Source of the DNA: Paguma larvata
Taxonomy: Eukaryota > Chordata > Mammalia > Carnivora > Viverridae
Direction: 5' to 3'
Length of the DNA: 64,000 bases
Assembly (NCBI GenBank): GCA_030068075.1
Contig: CM057841.1
Location: 51,501,030-51,565,029, forward strand
Numbering within the stretch: the stretch's first letter is position 1; every line of letters starts with the position of its first letter. Made by a program: the position numbers and the translations under genes. This document shows, piece by piece, positions 1 to 11,559 of the stretch. The notes beneath the pieces are model-generated. The model was given only the letters and a program-made list of their open reading frames with translations. It did not search any database and was not told the origin of the DNA.

Positions 1-378
1 CTTTAAAATGTAAAATAAAGCCGACAAAACGCACAGCCTGATAACAACAACAAATCTAATCTAAAGTGACACGGGGGGGACTCTCCCAGACGCTTTTCTC
101 TTTAATGTAACATGACTTTAAATTGAAGCATCCCCACAGTGATTGAAAAATTCTCAGAGCTTGTCTCCTATGATTACATTTCTGATCTGTACAACTTAAT
201 TTCTTAACTCGGTGAGTCTCAGTTTGGCGAGTGAATAGTTTTCTTTTGCTTTCTCTCTTGCTTGCTTGATTTGGTAACAGACTCTACTTGGCAACCAGGC
301 AAATGGAGCTCTGTCACCTTGGGAAATGGTGGGAGAGCCTACAATGAGAAAGACCGCGAGAACCGCCGTAGAAGATGT
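1..378. other. Unique AT-rich sequence, no gene seen
   Basis: No repeat family, RNA gene or coding signature is recognisable. Short open frames on both strands overlap each other, which argues against any being real. Confidence 0.6.
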
Positions 379-379
379 G

Positions 380-448
380 TCTCCGAGTCTCTTGCTCCTC
401 TCTTGCTTCTTCCTCTCCCCTCCCCTTTCTTTCTCCTCTCCACTCTCC
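380..448 (+). repeat. Pyrimidine-rich low-complexity tract
   Basis: About 70 bases almost entirely C/T, with few purines. It explains the Ser/Leu/Pro-rich and Glu/Arg-rich open frames crossing it on opposite strands. Its origin is not visible. Confidence 0.7.
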
Positions 449-562
449 AGTGTGGCGATGCCTGCGTGGTGCTGTGAACACACTAAAATGCGCAGAGCTG
501 TACGCTTTCAATGGACGAATTGTATTGCATATGAACTATATCTCAATAAAGCAGTAACATAT

Positions 563-781
563 ATCAAATTTTTAAAAAATATTTTATTAGAAAGAGTGTG
601 TGTGCACGCACCCAAGCAGGGGAGGGTCAGAGAGAGAGGGGGACCCAGAATCTGAAGCAGGTTCCAGGGTCTGAGCCGTCAGCACCGAGCCCGACACGGG
701 GCTCAAACTCACGAGCCAGGAGGTGATGGCCTGAGCTGAAGTTGGAAGGTTAAGTAGCTGAGCCATCCAGGTGCCCCGTTC
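563..781 (-). mobile_element. CAN-SINE (SINEC, cat type), minus strand
   Basis: Read on the minus strand this starts at the GGGGCACCTGG-type head (near 777) and ends in an A/T-rich tail near 563. The cat-type body (reverse of 'gaagcaggttccaggg') is present. A 14-bp TSD with one mismatch flanks it at 549-562 and 782-795 (aagcagtaa[c/t]atat). CAN-SINEs are tRNA-derived Pol III retroposons moved by L1 proteins; this copy is diverged and presumably inactive. Confidence 0.93.
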
Positions 782-795
782 AAGCAGTAATATAT

Positions 796-1392
796 TTTTA
801 AAAATGTCTCGGGAGTCATCAGGAGCATAATTACTCCAGAAATTGTGTTTTGATGAAGTCAAAATTAACTTAGAATGGATTATCCTTCTCTGGAATGGAA
901 GGGATTGCCCAGTGGTTGCTCATGCTTGTTATCCAGGGCACTCACTCAAATGCTTTATCCAGTGGTGTCTGGAATGTGTTGGGATTCTGCTTGATGTTTT
1001 CTTGAGTTTGGGGTTCAATTTCTGGGGCTTCGTATGTGATCTCGGTGAATTTTATGTGATTCAAAGGCTGTGCTTATATCACTGATGCTCCCGTGTAGGC
1101 AAAATAGCACCGTCAACTCGAATCCTTCTGTTGGCGTACATGCAGGCGTAGCGTCCTCGCCTTCCTCCACACCTTTCGTTTCAGAGCTGCCTTGTGTATT
1201 CAGCTTGGGTAATTACTAAAGTGAGTAACAATTATCCAGCAAGTGTTCCTTTTGATCATGACCGTATGACTGAAATGATTTTTTCTAAGTAATCCTCAAA
1301 GGCCTCTGACCATTCTTTGGTTTCCTGCACAGTTTCCAGTGGTATTTTCAGATTTTAAAGAGAAAATCAAAGCTGTCTTTTCCATTTTATCA
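796..1392. other. Unique sequence, nothing recognised
   Basis: Single-copy-looking DNA between a SINE and a pyrimidine tract. No repeat family, splice-flanked exon or RNA gene could be supported. Confidence 0.55.
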
Positions 1393-1447
1393 CCTTCCTT
1401 CCTTTCCTCTCCTCCTCCTCTTCTTCTTCTTCTTTTTTTTTTTTTTT
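1393..1447 (+). repeat. Uninterrupted 55-nt polypyrimidine tract
   Basis: 55 consecutive pyrimidines running from CCTTCC units through (TCC) and (TTC) triplets to a 15-T run. Long homopyrimidine tracts can form triplex DNA in vitro; any role here is inference. Confidence 0.85.
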
Positions 1448-1761
1448 AACTCAGCTGTCTTAGCTTGGGTATTTAATTTTTAACACAGCTATTGGTAATT
1501 GTAAATTTTCATTTGAAATATGCTTAATGTTTTCTTATGTAAGGCAAGGAATTTAAGGATAAGAAAACCATTTACACTTGGTCTGACACGAAAAGCAATT
1601 TACAGGTGGTGGTGTGACCCAGACCACGAAGGGGAAAAGGACCAGCCCTGTGAGCCATTCCCGTTGGAATGTGATGATGAGGGGCCCCCAGTCATAGGAT
1701 AAGGGCTTTGTTTGTGGAGGGAGACGGGCTCCTGATTTCTTCCTTCAGGTGGCGTTGGCTG
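1448..1761. other. Unique sequence, nothing recognised
   Basis: About 310 bases without a recognisable repeat. A 60-codon open frame at 1520-1702 has no domain and ends beside the next SINE; treated as chance. Confidence 0.5.
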
Positions 1762-1770
1762 CAATAATTT

Positions 1771-1947
1771 TGTTTCAGTTTCTTTATTTTGAGAGAGAGA
1801 GAGAGAGAGAAGCAGACAGAGGGAGGGAGAGAGGGTGAGCGAGAATTCCATGCAGGCTCTGCGCTCGAACTCACAAACAGTGAGATCATGACCTGAGCTT
1901 ACATCAAGAGTCGGACACTTAAGCGGCTGAGCCACCCAGGCGCCCCT
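1771..1947 (-). mobile_element. CAN-SINE (SINEC), minus strand
   Basis: The minus-strand head is at 1947 (reverse of 'ccacccaggcgcccc'). The tRNA-like part includes the reverse of the 'aggtcatgatctcactg' block. It ends in a (TC/GA)-rich region and a T-run at 1771. Likely TSD: caataattt (1762-1770) and caatcattt (1949-1957). The central cat-type segment is shortened compared with full copies nearby. Confidence 0.9.
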
Positions 1948-1957
1948 CCAATCATTT

Positions 1958-2465
1958 CTTTTTGGAAAAATTAGGGTACAAAATTACCACCCAGAAGCTT
2001 GCATTTAGTACTTGAAGTGAGAAACCTTTAATCAGAAATTTCAACCGTTAGATCGTATATGTTTAACTTCTCTTAGTTCCTTTTCTCTTAGCCAAGTGTC
2101 CTGTATATCTTTAAGTAGGTGAATCCTGGAGTAAGGTTTATTATATATCACACCACAAAGTTAAGCTTGATTCATTTGGATTTTTAAAATCTCCAGAGCT
2201 TTGAGAATGACTTTGAAACACTCTTGGCTGCCGGAGCTTAAAGAGGATAAATCTCGAATGTCCTCTGTAGTAAACCACCTGCTTGGAAAGTTAGAGATTA
2301 AAGGGTTTGCTGGGATTTTTATATTTTCTTTAATTTCTATTTGTATGGGAGTAAACTGTTCTTTGTAGGGAGTGGTTCAGCTTTCTAAAACAGAAAGAGT
2401 CCATTACTGTGAGAAGAAGAATAAGGAAAGACATACAGTATAAATACATAAAACTTTTGGTACGT

Positions 2466-2468
<3 letters not shown>
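1958..2468. other. Unique AT-rich sequence, nothing recognised
   Basis: No repeat family or coding signature seen. Confidence 0.5.

Positions 2469-2502
<34 letters not shown>
2469..2502 (+). repeat. (GT)17 microsatellite
   Basis: 34 bases of perfect GT dinucleotide repeat, interrupted only at its edges. Repeats of this length are usually length-polymorphic. It encodes the Cys-Val run in an open frame crossing it, which is not a gene. Confidence 0.97.
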
Positions 2503-2504
<2 letters not shown>

Positions 2505-3440
2505 GGTGTAAAGGAGTTAGTAACTTACTTTCGGTGTACTTTGAAGAAGCAATCTCCTATTTCCATTAATGGTGAGCTCTGTGAGCAGGGACGCACTGGT
2601 TTTCCTTTGAAAAGGAAGAAGACCTTTTTAGCAAAATGAGGGAAGAAGAAGAGAAGTTGACGAGGAAGTGAATCACAGTCTTGAGACAGGACCCGTGTGC
2701 TAGATAGCCTTTCTCACATTCTGGCATCTAGAACCGAGGTTGCTAATTAATGACTCAGGAGCTGACTTTGTTTGATGAAATGCAAGACGTAATCCTCACG
2801 CTGAGTTGGACTGTTGTGCGATGATTACCATCCTTTCGTGTGTGCTCCTGTATTTGGAAGATTTGTAATTTTTCTTTTGACACATTTCTCTCTGATTTCA
2901 TGCACTCATGCCTATGGGTCTCACCTTCCTCTGAAACCTTGTTTTCAGAGTCGACTTGGATTGTTCAGTCTCGGTAACTTACTGACCACTGCTCATTCTC
3001 CTTAATACATAATCTCTTCCCTTCGTGCTCTCTCTGTCTTCCCAACCAACCATGTGGAGAACTACGTCACTGCGCTGGAACTGAAAACTTCCTTTGAGAA
3101 AGGAAAGTCAAGGCCTCCCAGCCCCCAAACACCTTGTGGAATTCATGTCAAATGCCCTCCCTTGGTGGCCGTGGATGGAGAGTGTTTGACAGGTACCAGA
3201 GATCACTGTGTGGACTGTGAGGAATGGCTTTTTCCTGCTTTATCGCTGAGATGGCCACCGGAGAAGAAGCTGGCCAACCCCCGGGGGGAAAGTGGGGTGA
3301 AGCTGGCTCACAAGAAGTTAAAGGGAGGCCAGTTGCTGTTTCCAAGTTCATTTCCGGCATGTATGTCTCAGGGTCAAAGGCCAGCCATGCCTCATTAGGG
3401 GCAAGAGTCTGGCTATCGTACCACTTAATTAAATAAGAAT
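2503..3440. other. Unique sequence, nothing recognised
   Basis: About 940 bases without a recognisable repeat. A 114-codon frame at 3054-3398 is matched by a 130-codon frame on the opposite strand; neither has a domain and the second runs into the purine tract. Confidence 0.5.
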
Positions 3441-3517
3441 AAAAGAAAAGGAAGGAAGGAGGAAAGAAAGACTGGAGAAAGGAAGGAAGAAAGGGAAGAA
3501 AAAAAGAAAGAAAAGAG
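3441..3517 (+). repeat. Polypurine (GGAA/GAAA) tract
   Basis: 31 consecutive purines (3441-3471), then CT, then 44 consecutive purines (3474-3517). Units are GGAAGGAA and AAAGAAAG. It resembles a decayed tetranucleotide microsatellite and is H-DNA-prone by composition. Confidence 0.88.
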
Positions 3518-4012
3518 CCCAACCAGCTAAATGGCAACATAACATGGATGACCTGTGTCCAGAATCTTTCATGTCACGTGATGAAGTGCCGCTTGCTAGC
3601 CGCGGGCGGAAAAACGTCATGCTAGGCAGCAGTCAACTTTTTCCTGAAGAAAGAGAAGGAAAAAAAATAGTATTTTTTTCAGCCAAGACCCTGGTGGCAC
3701 CTGTTAAGTTTAGGCACACGGTGCAAGTGTCAGACCTGGAAAGCGACTCCCAGCGAACAGCACTTTCTACCATTTAATCACCTTGGTCGTCGTATTTATA
3801 GCCCTGGCGAGGTCGGCCCATTGTTACAAGATGAAATTGTGATGTTCAGCAGTTTATACCTTGGGAGCTGGAAGCGTTTCTCCATGGTGAATTTGTAATA
3901 TTAATTGGCCATGTCAGTTCATGACAAATGTAGTGACATCTATTTCAAGTATTTCAGTTTTATGGTGCTGAAAAAGTGACACACGCTTGAGATAAGTAAT
4001 CTCACAAAAGAT
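3518..4012. other. Unique sequence, nothing recognised
   Basis: No repeat or gene recognised between the purine tract and the CpG cluster. Confidence 0.5.
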
Positions 4013-4205
4013 CTGCACGCTCGCTCTGTGGCGCTTTCCGGAACAGGCTCTCCGAGGAGACGCAAAGCGGCGCCGGGTTCAGGGGGCCGGCCCCTTCGTT
4101 TCGCGCCAGGCTGAGAAGGGACTTGAGGAGGGAGGAGAGTGGGGCCCTCTCTGTCACGCGTCGTTCGGTCTCCTGCGACTCTGGCTGAGGCGCCGCCGTG
4201 GACTC
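4013..4205. promoter_or_regulatory. Small orphan CpG cluster
   Basis: Counted by eye, about 21 CpG dinucleotides fall in about 190 bases, against flanks that are strongly CpG-poor. It includes gcggcgccggg, tttcgcgcc, cacgcgtcgttcgg and gcgccgccg. No repeat family explains the density. CpG retention usually means the DNA is unmethylated in the germ line, as at promoters or some enhancers. No first exon, TATA box or open frame of note is attached, so a promoter is only one possibility. Confidence 0.45.
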
Positions 4206-4882
4206 TCTTTGCCAGGGCTCTGTGCTCAAGATGGTCATTTATCTGACCTGCACGTCTGCTGCTTAGGGGCCATGCCCATTAGCAAAAAGAAGACAGTGCC
4301 GTTCTCACTGTGTGCAGCCTGCCCCCTTCCCACTCCGGGGCGTTTGGCAAGGTCTGGGCATATTCTGGTCGTCACATCTCTGGCGGGGAATGGGGACAGA
4401 ATGAGTTGATCTTGGCAGCTAGTGAGTCAGGCCAGGAATGCTGCTAAACTTATAAGGCACGGGAAGGGCCCCGGTGAAGAATCGTCCAGCCCCCAAAAGC
4501 TGACGCTGCCAAGGCTGGGAATCCCTACGGTTCTGTGGAACATGCCCTTTTCTACTTCTCCACCTTGGCTGGTCCCCAAGAGATCGATGTGGCCGAGGTG
4601 AGGGGTGTCGACACCAATGGAAGGGAGGGCGGGCAGACCGAGGAATGTATGAAGCCCTCTGGCAGATGGTGGGAGGGGAGGGCAGACCACAAACCGATGC
4701 CATGGAAAACGGTGGAAGTGGTTAGAGCAACCTAGCAATACAGACCAGGTGTCTTGGGCAACGGAAGGAGGGAGCCATCCCTGCAGCTGGGCTTGGCTTC
4801 CAGAAGGAGAGGAGGTTGAGTTCACTTGCAGAGATACTGCGAAAGGCATTTCTACCCGACCAAGTGGACACATTTGTCAAAC
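4206..4882. other. Unique sequence, nothing recognised
   Basis: Moderately GC-rich, with overlapping short frames on both strands (for example 148 codons at 4427-4873, minus) and no domain or repeat family. Confidence 0.5.
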
Positions 4883-4896
4883 AGAACTCATCAACA

Positions 4897-5116
4897 GGGG
4901 TGCCCGAGTGGCTCAGTTGGTTAAGCGTCCAGCTTTAGCTTGGGTCATGATCTCTCATTTTGTGAGTTCGAGCCCCACGTTGGGCTCTGTGCTGACAGCT
5001 CAGAGCCTGGAGCCTGCTTCAGATTCTGTGTCGTCTTCTCTCTCTGCCCCATTCCTGCTCGCACTCTGTCTCTCTCTCTCTCAAAAATAAATAAATATTA
5101 AAAAAAAACAACAAAA
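4897..5116 (+). mobile_element. CAN-SINE (cat type), full-length, plus strand
   Basis: Starts at ggggtgcccgagtggctcag, carries an A-box-like part at 4907-4920 and a B-box-like GTTCGAGCC at 4966-4974. It then has the cat-type 'gctgacagctcagagcctgg' body, a CT-rich stretch and an aaataaataaat/A-rich tail. The 14-bp TSD (one mismatch) is agaactcatcaaca at 4883-4896 and agaactcagcaaca at 5117-5130. A good reference copy for this window. Confidence 0.96.
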
Positions 5117-5240
5117 AGAACTCAGCAACATTTTTTCACATGGTTAGTATGGCTGCAGTTTCTAAAACACCACCACAACAAAATAGACTTCTGTGTATCT
5201 AGAGAGAGGATATTCATGCGATTGTCGGCCTTCTCCTTAT

Positions 5241-5345
5241 GTCTAAGCTATGGAAGGTGTCCTCACACCTGTTGTACAGATGTGGAAACTGAGGCCCAAA
5301 CAGATGAAGTGACTCCTGAAGCTCCCCTGATCTGTCAGTGGAAAG
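5241..5345 (-). repeat. MIR fragment, minus strand
   Basis: Contains the reverse form of the MIR core (acagatgtggaaactgagg followed by cccaaacagatgaagtgact). MIRs are ancient tRNA-derived SINEs shared by mammals. Boundaries approximate. Confidence 0.7.
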
Positions 5346-5609
5346 GAAGGGAAATGAGGCTGCATCTGTCTTATTTTCCCTTTTCTATGAAGCAGAATAA
5401 GTTATAATTATTATTTTTTTGTGATTATTTTGCATATGTAGTTTCTGATAATCACAAACATATATTGCCTGTGAAATTTTAAAGAGGCAGTCAGGTCAAA
5501 TAAAGAAAAAAAAGGAACTATCCTGGAAACGGCCCCTTTCCAGCGAAGAGGGTTTCCAGGCTGTTAATCCGTCAGCAGCACCATGGGTAACAGCTGCCCG
5601 GTGCCATCA
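5346..5609. other. AT-rich unique sequence
   Basis: Nothing recognised. It could hold diverged 3' sequence of the adjacent minus-strand L1, but I cannot show it. Confidence 0.4.
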
Positions 5610-6126
5610 AGTATAGGTGGGTTACAATTTACTTAACCAGTCCCTTATTGTTGAATATATAGGTTATGTACAGTTTTTCTCGACTGCAAATGCAATTGCA
5701 ATGAATGTCTTTGTAGCACACACCGATCAGGGAATGCCGAGTGTGCCCGAAGGGTTGGTTCTAAGAGGAGGGCTGGGCTCTGAGATAAATTGCTAAATAG
5801 TCCTCGTGACAGATTGGGAGGTTACCTGCTTGTATTTTCATTTAATACGTTCTGGAAAGCCAAGTCGAATCTTGGCTAATTTTACTATGCATTTCTTTAA
5901 ATTAGTGAAGCTAAAATTTTTTGTTTTGTTTTGTATGTATTTATCAACACTGTCTTCTTTGGAAATGGTCTATTCGTGTCCATTGATACCTGTCACTGTG
6001 CCTTTATGTTTATGAAATGATAACTCTTATGTGTTCAGGTCGGGATAGTAACTCTTCGTTATATGTATCACAGGTACTTCGTCGTGATCTCCCCTCTTTA
6101 TGTCTTTTAGTTTTATGCTTGATTTA
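5610..6126 (-). mobile_element. Decayed L1 (3' part of ORF2 region), minus strand, proximal piece
   Basis: The plus-strand text follows the antisense of mammalian L1 ORF2 3' sequence: 'ttaaccagtcccttattgtt', then 'gcatttctttaaattagtga', then 'ggaaatggtctattcgtgtc'. It is interrupted by a SINE at 6127-6302 and resumes at 6316. No usable reading frame remains. Family placement (older L1M type) is from remembered consensus. Confidence 0.75.
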
Positions 6127-6302
6127 ATTTTATTTTTTAAAGTTTTATTTTTGTTTTTAGAGAGAGCGTGAGTGAGGGAGGAGAGAGAGAGAGATTGTAT
6201 GCCCTGACAGTGTGGAGCCTGACTCGAACTCCGAGCTGTGAGATCATGACCTGAGCCGAAACCAGGATTCTTAACGGACTGACTGAGCCACCTAGGCGCC
6301 CG
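6127..6302 (-). mobile_element. CAN-SINE inserted into the L1 relic, minus strand
   Basis: Minus-strand head at 6302 (reverse of 'gccacctaggcgcc') and T-rich tail at 6127. TSD tatgcttgattta (6114-6126) and tatgcttcatttta (6303-6316) is made of L1 sequence, so the SINE is younger than the L1. Confidence 0.9.
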
Positions 6303-6315
6303 TATGCTTCATTTT

Positions 6316-6595
6316 AGCGTAGCCAAATTGATCAGCCTAATCGATCAACCTATTCCCTCTGGTTTGTGCTTTTCATTGTGACGTTTTTAAAAATCCTTTT
6401 TCCACTGTAACGTTCTATTCACTATGTGCCTTACTGGCTAAATGCTCCCGTGTTTAACTTTGAAATCCTTGAATTCATTGGGAACCTTTTTTTTTTTTTT
6501 TGCCATGAGAAACAGGGTAAGGATCCAGTTTCTTTTCCCCAGATGATCAGTCAGTTGTCCCAACAGCAGTTATTGGAATAATGTATTCCTTCCCC
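6316..6595 (-). mobile_element. Decayed L1 ORF2 region, minus strand, distal piece
   Basis: Continues the L1 beyond the SINE. It contains the antisense of the conserved ORF2 stretch: 'gggtaaggatccagtttctt' and 'cagttgtcccaacagcagtt'. The left and right pieces are in the expected order and orientation. A later 15-base T-run near 6487 is a local expansion. Confidence 0.72.
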
Positions 6596-9520
6596 AGGAA
6601 GTACACCTGGGCTGAATACGAAAACTGTACTTCAGTGGATACACTTAGTATTTTCAGTGAATATACTTCAATCTTATGCCGTATTAATTCATAAAATACT
6701 AGAGTAACATGTAAAAATCCTGGAATCCTACTTTTTGGGTATATTTTGCCTTTTAGCTTCCAACCAGCCCATCTCTTTGAATTATGTGCTATTTTCCATT
6801 TTTTATAATTTGACTCCCTTTCGTATTACATCAAAATATGGAATTGTCTTTTTCCCATCTAAGACTTAAAAAAAAAAAAAAAAGCTTGTGGAACTGCCGT
6901 TCCTTCGACTGTTATTTCTGCATCTAAGAAACAAAACAAAGGAAAATCTTGACGTTTTGGCTCCCTTTGAGAAGGAGAGCACGTAGCGGTCAGTTACCTG
7001 TTCTTCTGGGTGTCCTCAACGTTAGCGGAATGAATGACGGGCGATGGATATTCTTAGGAGCTCCGGCAAGAGCCTCGTGGGTGAAATGCTCTAATTCCGC
7101 CCTCCCCTGGAATCTGAGCTTAGGTCTAATTTGGCTTGGAAAAGGCACCAAGCCTGACACTTGCCAGCCATCTAAGAGAAAGGTCCCTAATATTTCGAGT
7201 CTCCAGAGGTACGTTTAAGACCGCCGCATCCTCAGGGATGCGTGTTATGCCAGAGAAACCTTAATGATGATTCTCCTTGGCATTGCCTTGAATATACAAG
7301 AAAGGAAACGCTTTAAAATGTGATTTGGTGTCCTGTGCCATTTTCCTGTGTAGCTCACATCTCACCGTGCTGCTGCCCCTCGTAGAGACGACACTAGGTA
7401 ACAGATGTGTCTCATTTATTGTCACCCGGAGTAGGTAATAAAGGCCACACGTGACTGTGTCGTGGATCCTGCCGATGGGCACACTAATCAAAGGTACACG
7501 TTCAACGTGTCATACGCAGGAAGTGCATTTCCACTGACCAGGCTAGTCAGTGAAGAGCTGTTCCCACATGTGAGGATTTCATACAGGCAGATTTATATTA
7601 CTTCCATTATAGACACCTCTCACCACCTTAAACGTTTAAAAAGAAATTGCTTTGGACACCGAGAGGTGTTTACATTAGCATTTACATACTGTTCTTCTGT
7701 ACTTCTTTGCTTTACAATGCAAACCGTTTGCTTTTTTGTTAGCGTTCTCAGTGCTATGTAATCTTTCATCTATGTTTGCAGTCAGTACCAGGTGGGCTCT
7801 GAACATTACTGCAGAATCATTTTATCTGTGGAATCTGCTCCTTCCCCATTCATTTTTAACCCCATATAGGTAAACACCCCAAGTTTACTTTCTGTGGATT
7901 ATGTATTTTAACATGAACATACTCTTCATACAAACTCGAGGGAATTTTTATGATCATAACGCAGGCTTTCTTGAAGAAGTCAGGGGAGCTAGGCCCATGT
8001 GACCTGGCCACTTGAACCAGTATGCCATAGTTCCGTCCTGTGACCTTTCATTCATTTGTCCTTTGGGATAGAGGGTGGCCACTGGAGGACAGAATCTTGA
8101 TGTCTTCGGAAATACTGGTCATCCCTTAATGAAAGTTGCTGCTGTCTTGTGTATGTATAATTGCTCCCGGGAAGGGTTTTCTTTGGTGATTAAAATTGTG
8201 TGTCCCATAGACCCCAGTATATGCTTTTTGTTTATGAGCTTAGAAGATGCTTCTCTTCAGGGAAGGAGGAATAAAGTCAGGAGTTATTCTAGTAGAAAAA
8301 CAAAACAAACAACCAAGAAACAACCCCTCCCCCCCCAAAAAAAAAATGGTGAAATCAGGTTCTAGTTAATCCAAATGCAGCCATGGGTAGAATTTTAGGC
8401 TGATTTATATTATATTCTATTTCACCACAAGATGTCACCAGGACACCATACCAACATGGACTGTGGACCATCTCTCTGGCCAGTGGAGTTATGGTAATGA
8501 CATAGCATCTGCCTCTGACCTTGGGGAGGGTGGTCTGGGAAGGAGTCCCATTCTAGGGAGCTGGAGGACGTCACAGATGCCTTGATGCTCCTTCCCGCTC
8601 CAGGGGTGCATGCCTTCCAGCCTTTGCGTGGAGAGCGAGGGCTGGGGACAGAACACAAGAAGGTCATCGCCACGTCCAAGGTGGTCTCTTGGCCCTGCAA
8701 CTTTGTCTTCACTGGATGGGGAGGAGGCGTCCGTATGGGGAGGCACCAGACGTGTAGCCGTCTCCCTCCTTTCAGTTGACATTTGCTGCGTCAATAGGAA
8801 TCCCATTCTCTAGGTGAAACAGGATTTCAGATGACTTAAAAATGTACATTTGAGGCCTCTTTAAAATTTGAGCCTTTTTGGCAAATGACGTTGTTTGAGA
8901 AACCTAACACTGAGATTTCATCTTGTGCATTTCAGTGTCAGCTGGCAGACCCTCCCTGGAGCACTGTGTCCCCTTCGGAGTTGTGGAGATGTTCCTCCAG
9001 GGCTGGGGACTGAGTGTTCCAGCGGTCCCCGTATCCCAACCTAAGCGTTTCGAGTCCTTTGTGGTGTTCGTGTGGGGAGTCAAATCTAATGGCACATTCC
9101 TTGGTCACCTGGTGTCTTCTCATTTTTATTATTTTGACCTTAGATTATTTGTCATCCTGAATTATTCCAGGGCTGGTTTGTGCTAAGGAGCGTGTCATTT
9201 AACTCAATACAGTAATAACAGTGCGTCCTGTTGGTGTAGCGCCGTCTATAGGATCCTTTTAACATGTGGTCATCTGTCTGCTTAAACTGTTCCTAGTGGT
9301 TGAATTTAACACCCTGGTAAGGGCAGATATTAATTCTCTCTTGCAGAAATAAAACCAGAGATCGTATTGTGAATACTCGGCAAAACGCCATAAATATTTT
9401 TTGAAGAAATAAAAAAAGCCAGGACTAGAAACTTGAATTCTTGTTTCTTAATCAAATTACTCTTCTTTTCAACTCAATTTAACATTTTCCTGTTTATATG
9501 TTTTCATTCCTTTCTTGTTT
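6596..9520. other. 2.9 kb mostly unique sequence, no gene seen
   Basis: AT-rich, with an A-run at 6868-6883 and an A/C low-complexity stretch at 8295-8346. Open frames are below 106 codons and overlap on both strands. No recognised repeat, exon or RNA gene. Confidence 0.5.
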
Positions 9521-9530
9521 CCTGTTCCTT

Positions 9531-9733
9531 AAAATTTTTGTTTTTAATATTTATTTTTGAGAGAGAGAGAGGGCACAGGGAGGGGCAGGGAGAGAGGGAG
9601 ACACAGAATCCAAAGCAGGCTCCAGGCTCTGAGCTGTTGGCACAGAGCCCAATGTGGGGCTCGAACCCATGGACAGCGAGATCATGACTGATCCGAAGTT
9701 GGACGTTTCACCGACTGAGTCCCCCAGGTGCCG
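9531..9733 (-). mobile_element. CAN-SINE (cat type), minus strand
   Basis: Full cat-type body in reverse ('aaagcaggctccaggctctg', 'gagatcatgactgatccgaa'). TSD cctgttcctt (9521-9530) and cctgttcctc (9734-9743). The head is mutated (ccaggtgccg) and the B-box region is close to consensus. Confidence 0.93.
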
Positions 9734-9743
9734 CCTGTTCCTC

Positions 9744-11559
9744 TTCTTTTAAACTTGGGAAGATATCTTCACTTGTATTGTCACCATTGTATGATTTAAC
9801 CTATATCTGGCCTTTGAGAAGTTAGTTCTTTTGTAAAAGTTAAAAAAAAATAATGGCATGGACTGTTCGTGACCTCGTGTGTATTTATATGATCTGGAGT
9901 AATTAGCCTGAGGAAGAAATAATTTCTGTTTCTGGAGTTCCTCTAGTTCTCGGATTCCCAGCCATACTTTTTGTTTTTGGGTTAATTAAGTGGACTGTTT
10001 CGGTGTCTGTAACTCATTTAAGCCACAAACATCCAGCCTGCGTGGAATCCCATTAGTGAAACCTTAGCAGAGTGCCCCCGTCAGTACCACTCTTGCTCCC
10101 GAGTACTAGTAGCTGATGCTTTGTTCTTTCTCCTGAGAGCACCTTCTCAGATGTTTCTTCCCTTGTTTACAGTCCAATATCTCCCGATTTATCCACTGTA
10201 TGCTGCCAAGGTAGGTTTGGGGAAATACTTGAATTACAGAGTGACAAAAAGTGGGAGCGTCCGCGGTCACATCTGACACCCTGTAATGAATTTACAGAAG
10301 ACTAGGTCCAGTAGTGTAGCTGTGTCCGTGGTGTCTTGGATGGAAATGAGCACAGACATAGTGTACGGGTGCACACAGACAGGTATATTCTTTGCCCAGG
10401 CTTTGTTTGTGACAGGTAGGAGTTTTAAGCACAGGAAATTATGAAAAAATTATCCAAAATTGCATTTGAATAATACTGATGAATGTGTTTGCCTGGTAAC
10501 ATACCACTTTGACGGCTTCTTGAGTGGTTCATGAAACTTCGCAGTGAGAATTTTGTCAGCTGCTGAGTACCTGTTTTCAAAGCCGTGGATGATTTGCAAA
10601 AAAATTTCAAACGGGAAATTTGTTTTTTCCAGCTAGGAAGCATGGTCTCAGATCTGCTTCTGAGGTTTGCCGTGAAAGGGAATGTAAACTCTCCTTAAGC
10701 AGGAGAAGACGCTCAGGGAAATAAATCAGCGAAGGGCATAGGCTAGGGCTGAGGCGGGATGGGTCAGGATATGTGTCCCCAAACCGAGGATTAGATATTT
10801 TCCACTCACTTTGGTTATCCATGCCACTCCTTATCTCCTTAGTGCAGAAAACGGAGAGTTAGTTCAGTATTCTTAAGACCTCCCGTGATTGCATTTAGTC
10901 GATGGGTTTAACAGGTATCATTATCTCTTACCGAAGCCGAGACCATGGTGCACAGGCCTGTCGGTGTGACTCATCACTGGTGTGTCTGGGTGTTATTAGA
11001 AGCGCTTAGAGAGCAGGCAGACAAGAACATGAGCTGACAACATCGATGATTCTGGCAGCTTGACATTACCGAAATACTCCCTTTGTTTGGTTTTCCTTCA
11101 GACTTAGATTTTGTTGTTGTTGTTTGTTTGTTTTTTTCTGGGTTTTTGTTTGTGTTTTTTAGTTGTTTTTTAAGAGCATGGATGGGGAGAGGGGTTTCCT
11201 CCTGCAGCTTGCCTTGCGTATCAGATTCTTTCAAAGCCTTTTTGCAAAACTCTCTCATGCATTTTGCTCACTGGTCGAGCAAGAGTTACACGAGACGCTG
11301 CTTAGGCCCTTTCACTGTGTCTATAAAGAAAATGTATATTACTATGCGTTGCACATTTGCCACTTAGAATTTCTGAATACAAATTAATCAACTTGCAGCT
11401 GTGAATAACAATAAAACACAAGATGATGTACCTGCGGAAATGAGGGCATTTGAAACCCATTCTCAGGGGGCCGGCAGAATAGCCAGCCAGAGCGCTGCTA
11501 CCTGTGTTCCATAATTGCGCGGCTTTGCCTTTCCTCACTTAATCCGTTTAATAAACTCC
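9744..11559. other. Unique sequence, no gene seen
   Basis: 1.8 kb of mixed composition. A T/G-rich low-complexity patch lies at 11108-11175 (TTG/TTTG units). No recognised repeat family or supported exon. Confidence 0.5.

Noticed and set aside
4897..5116. tRNA gene suggested by A- and B-box-like sequence
   Set aside because: These boxes belong to tRNA-derived CAN-SINEs; the cloverleaf is not intact and an A-tail and TSD are present.
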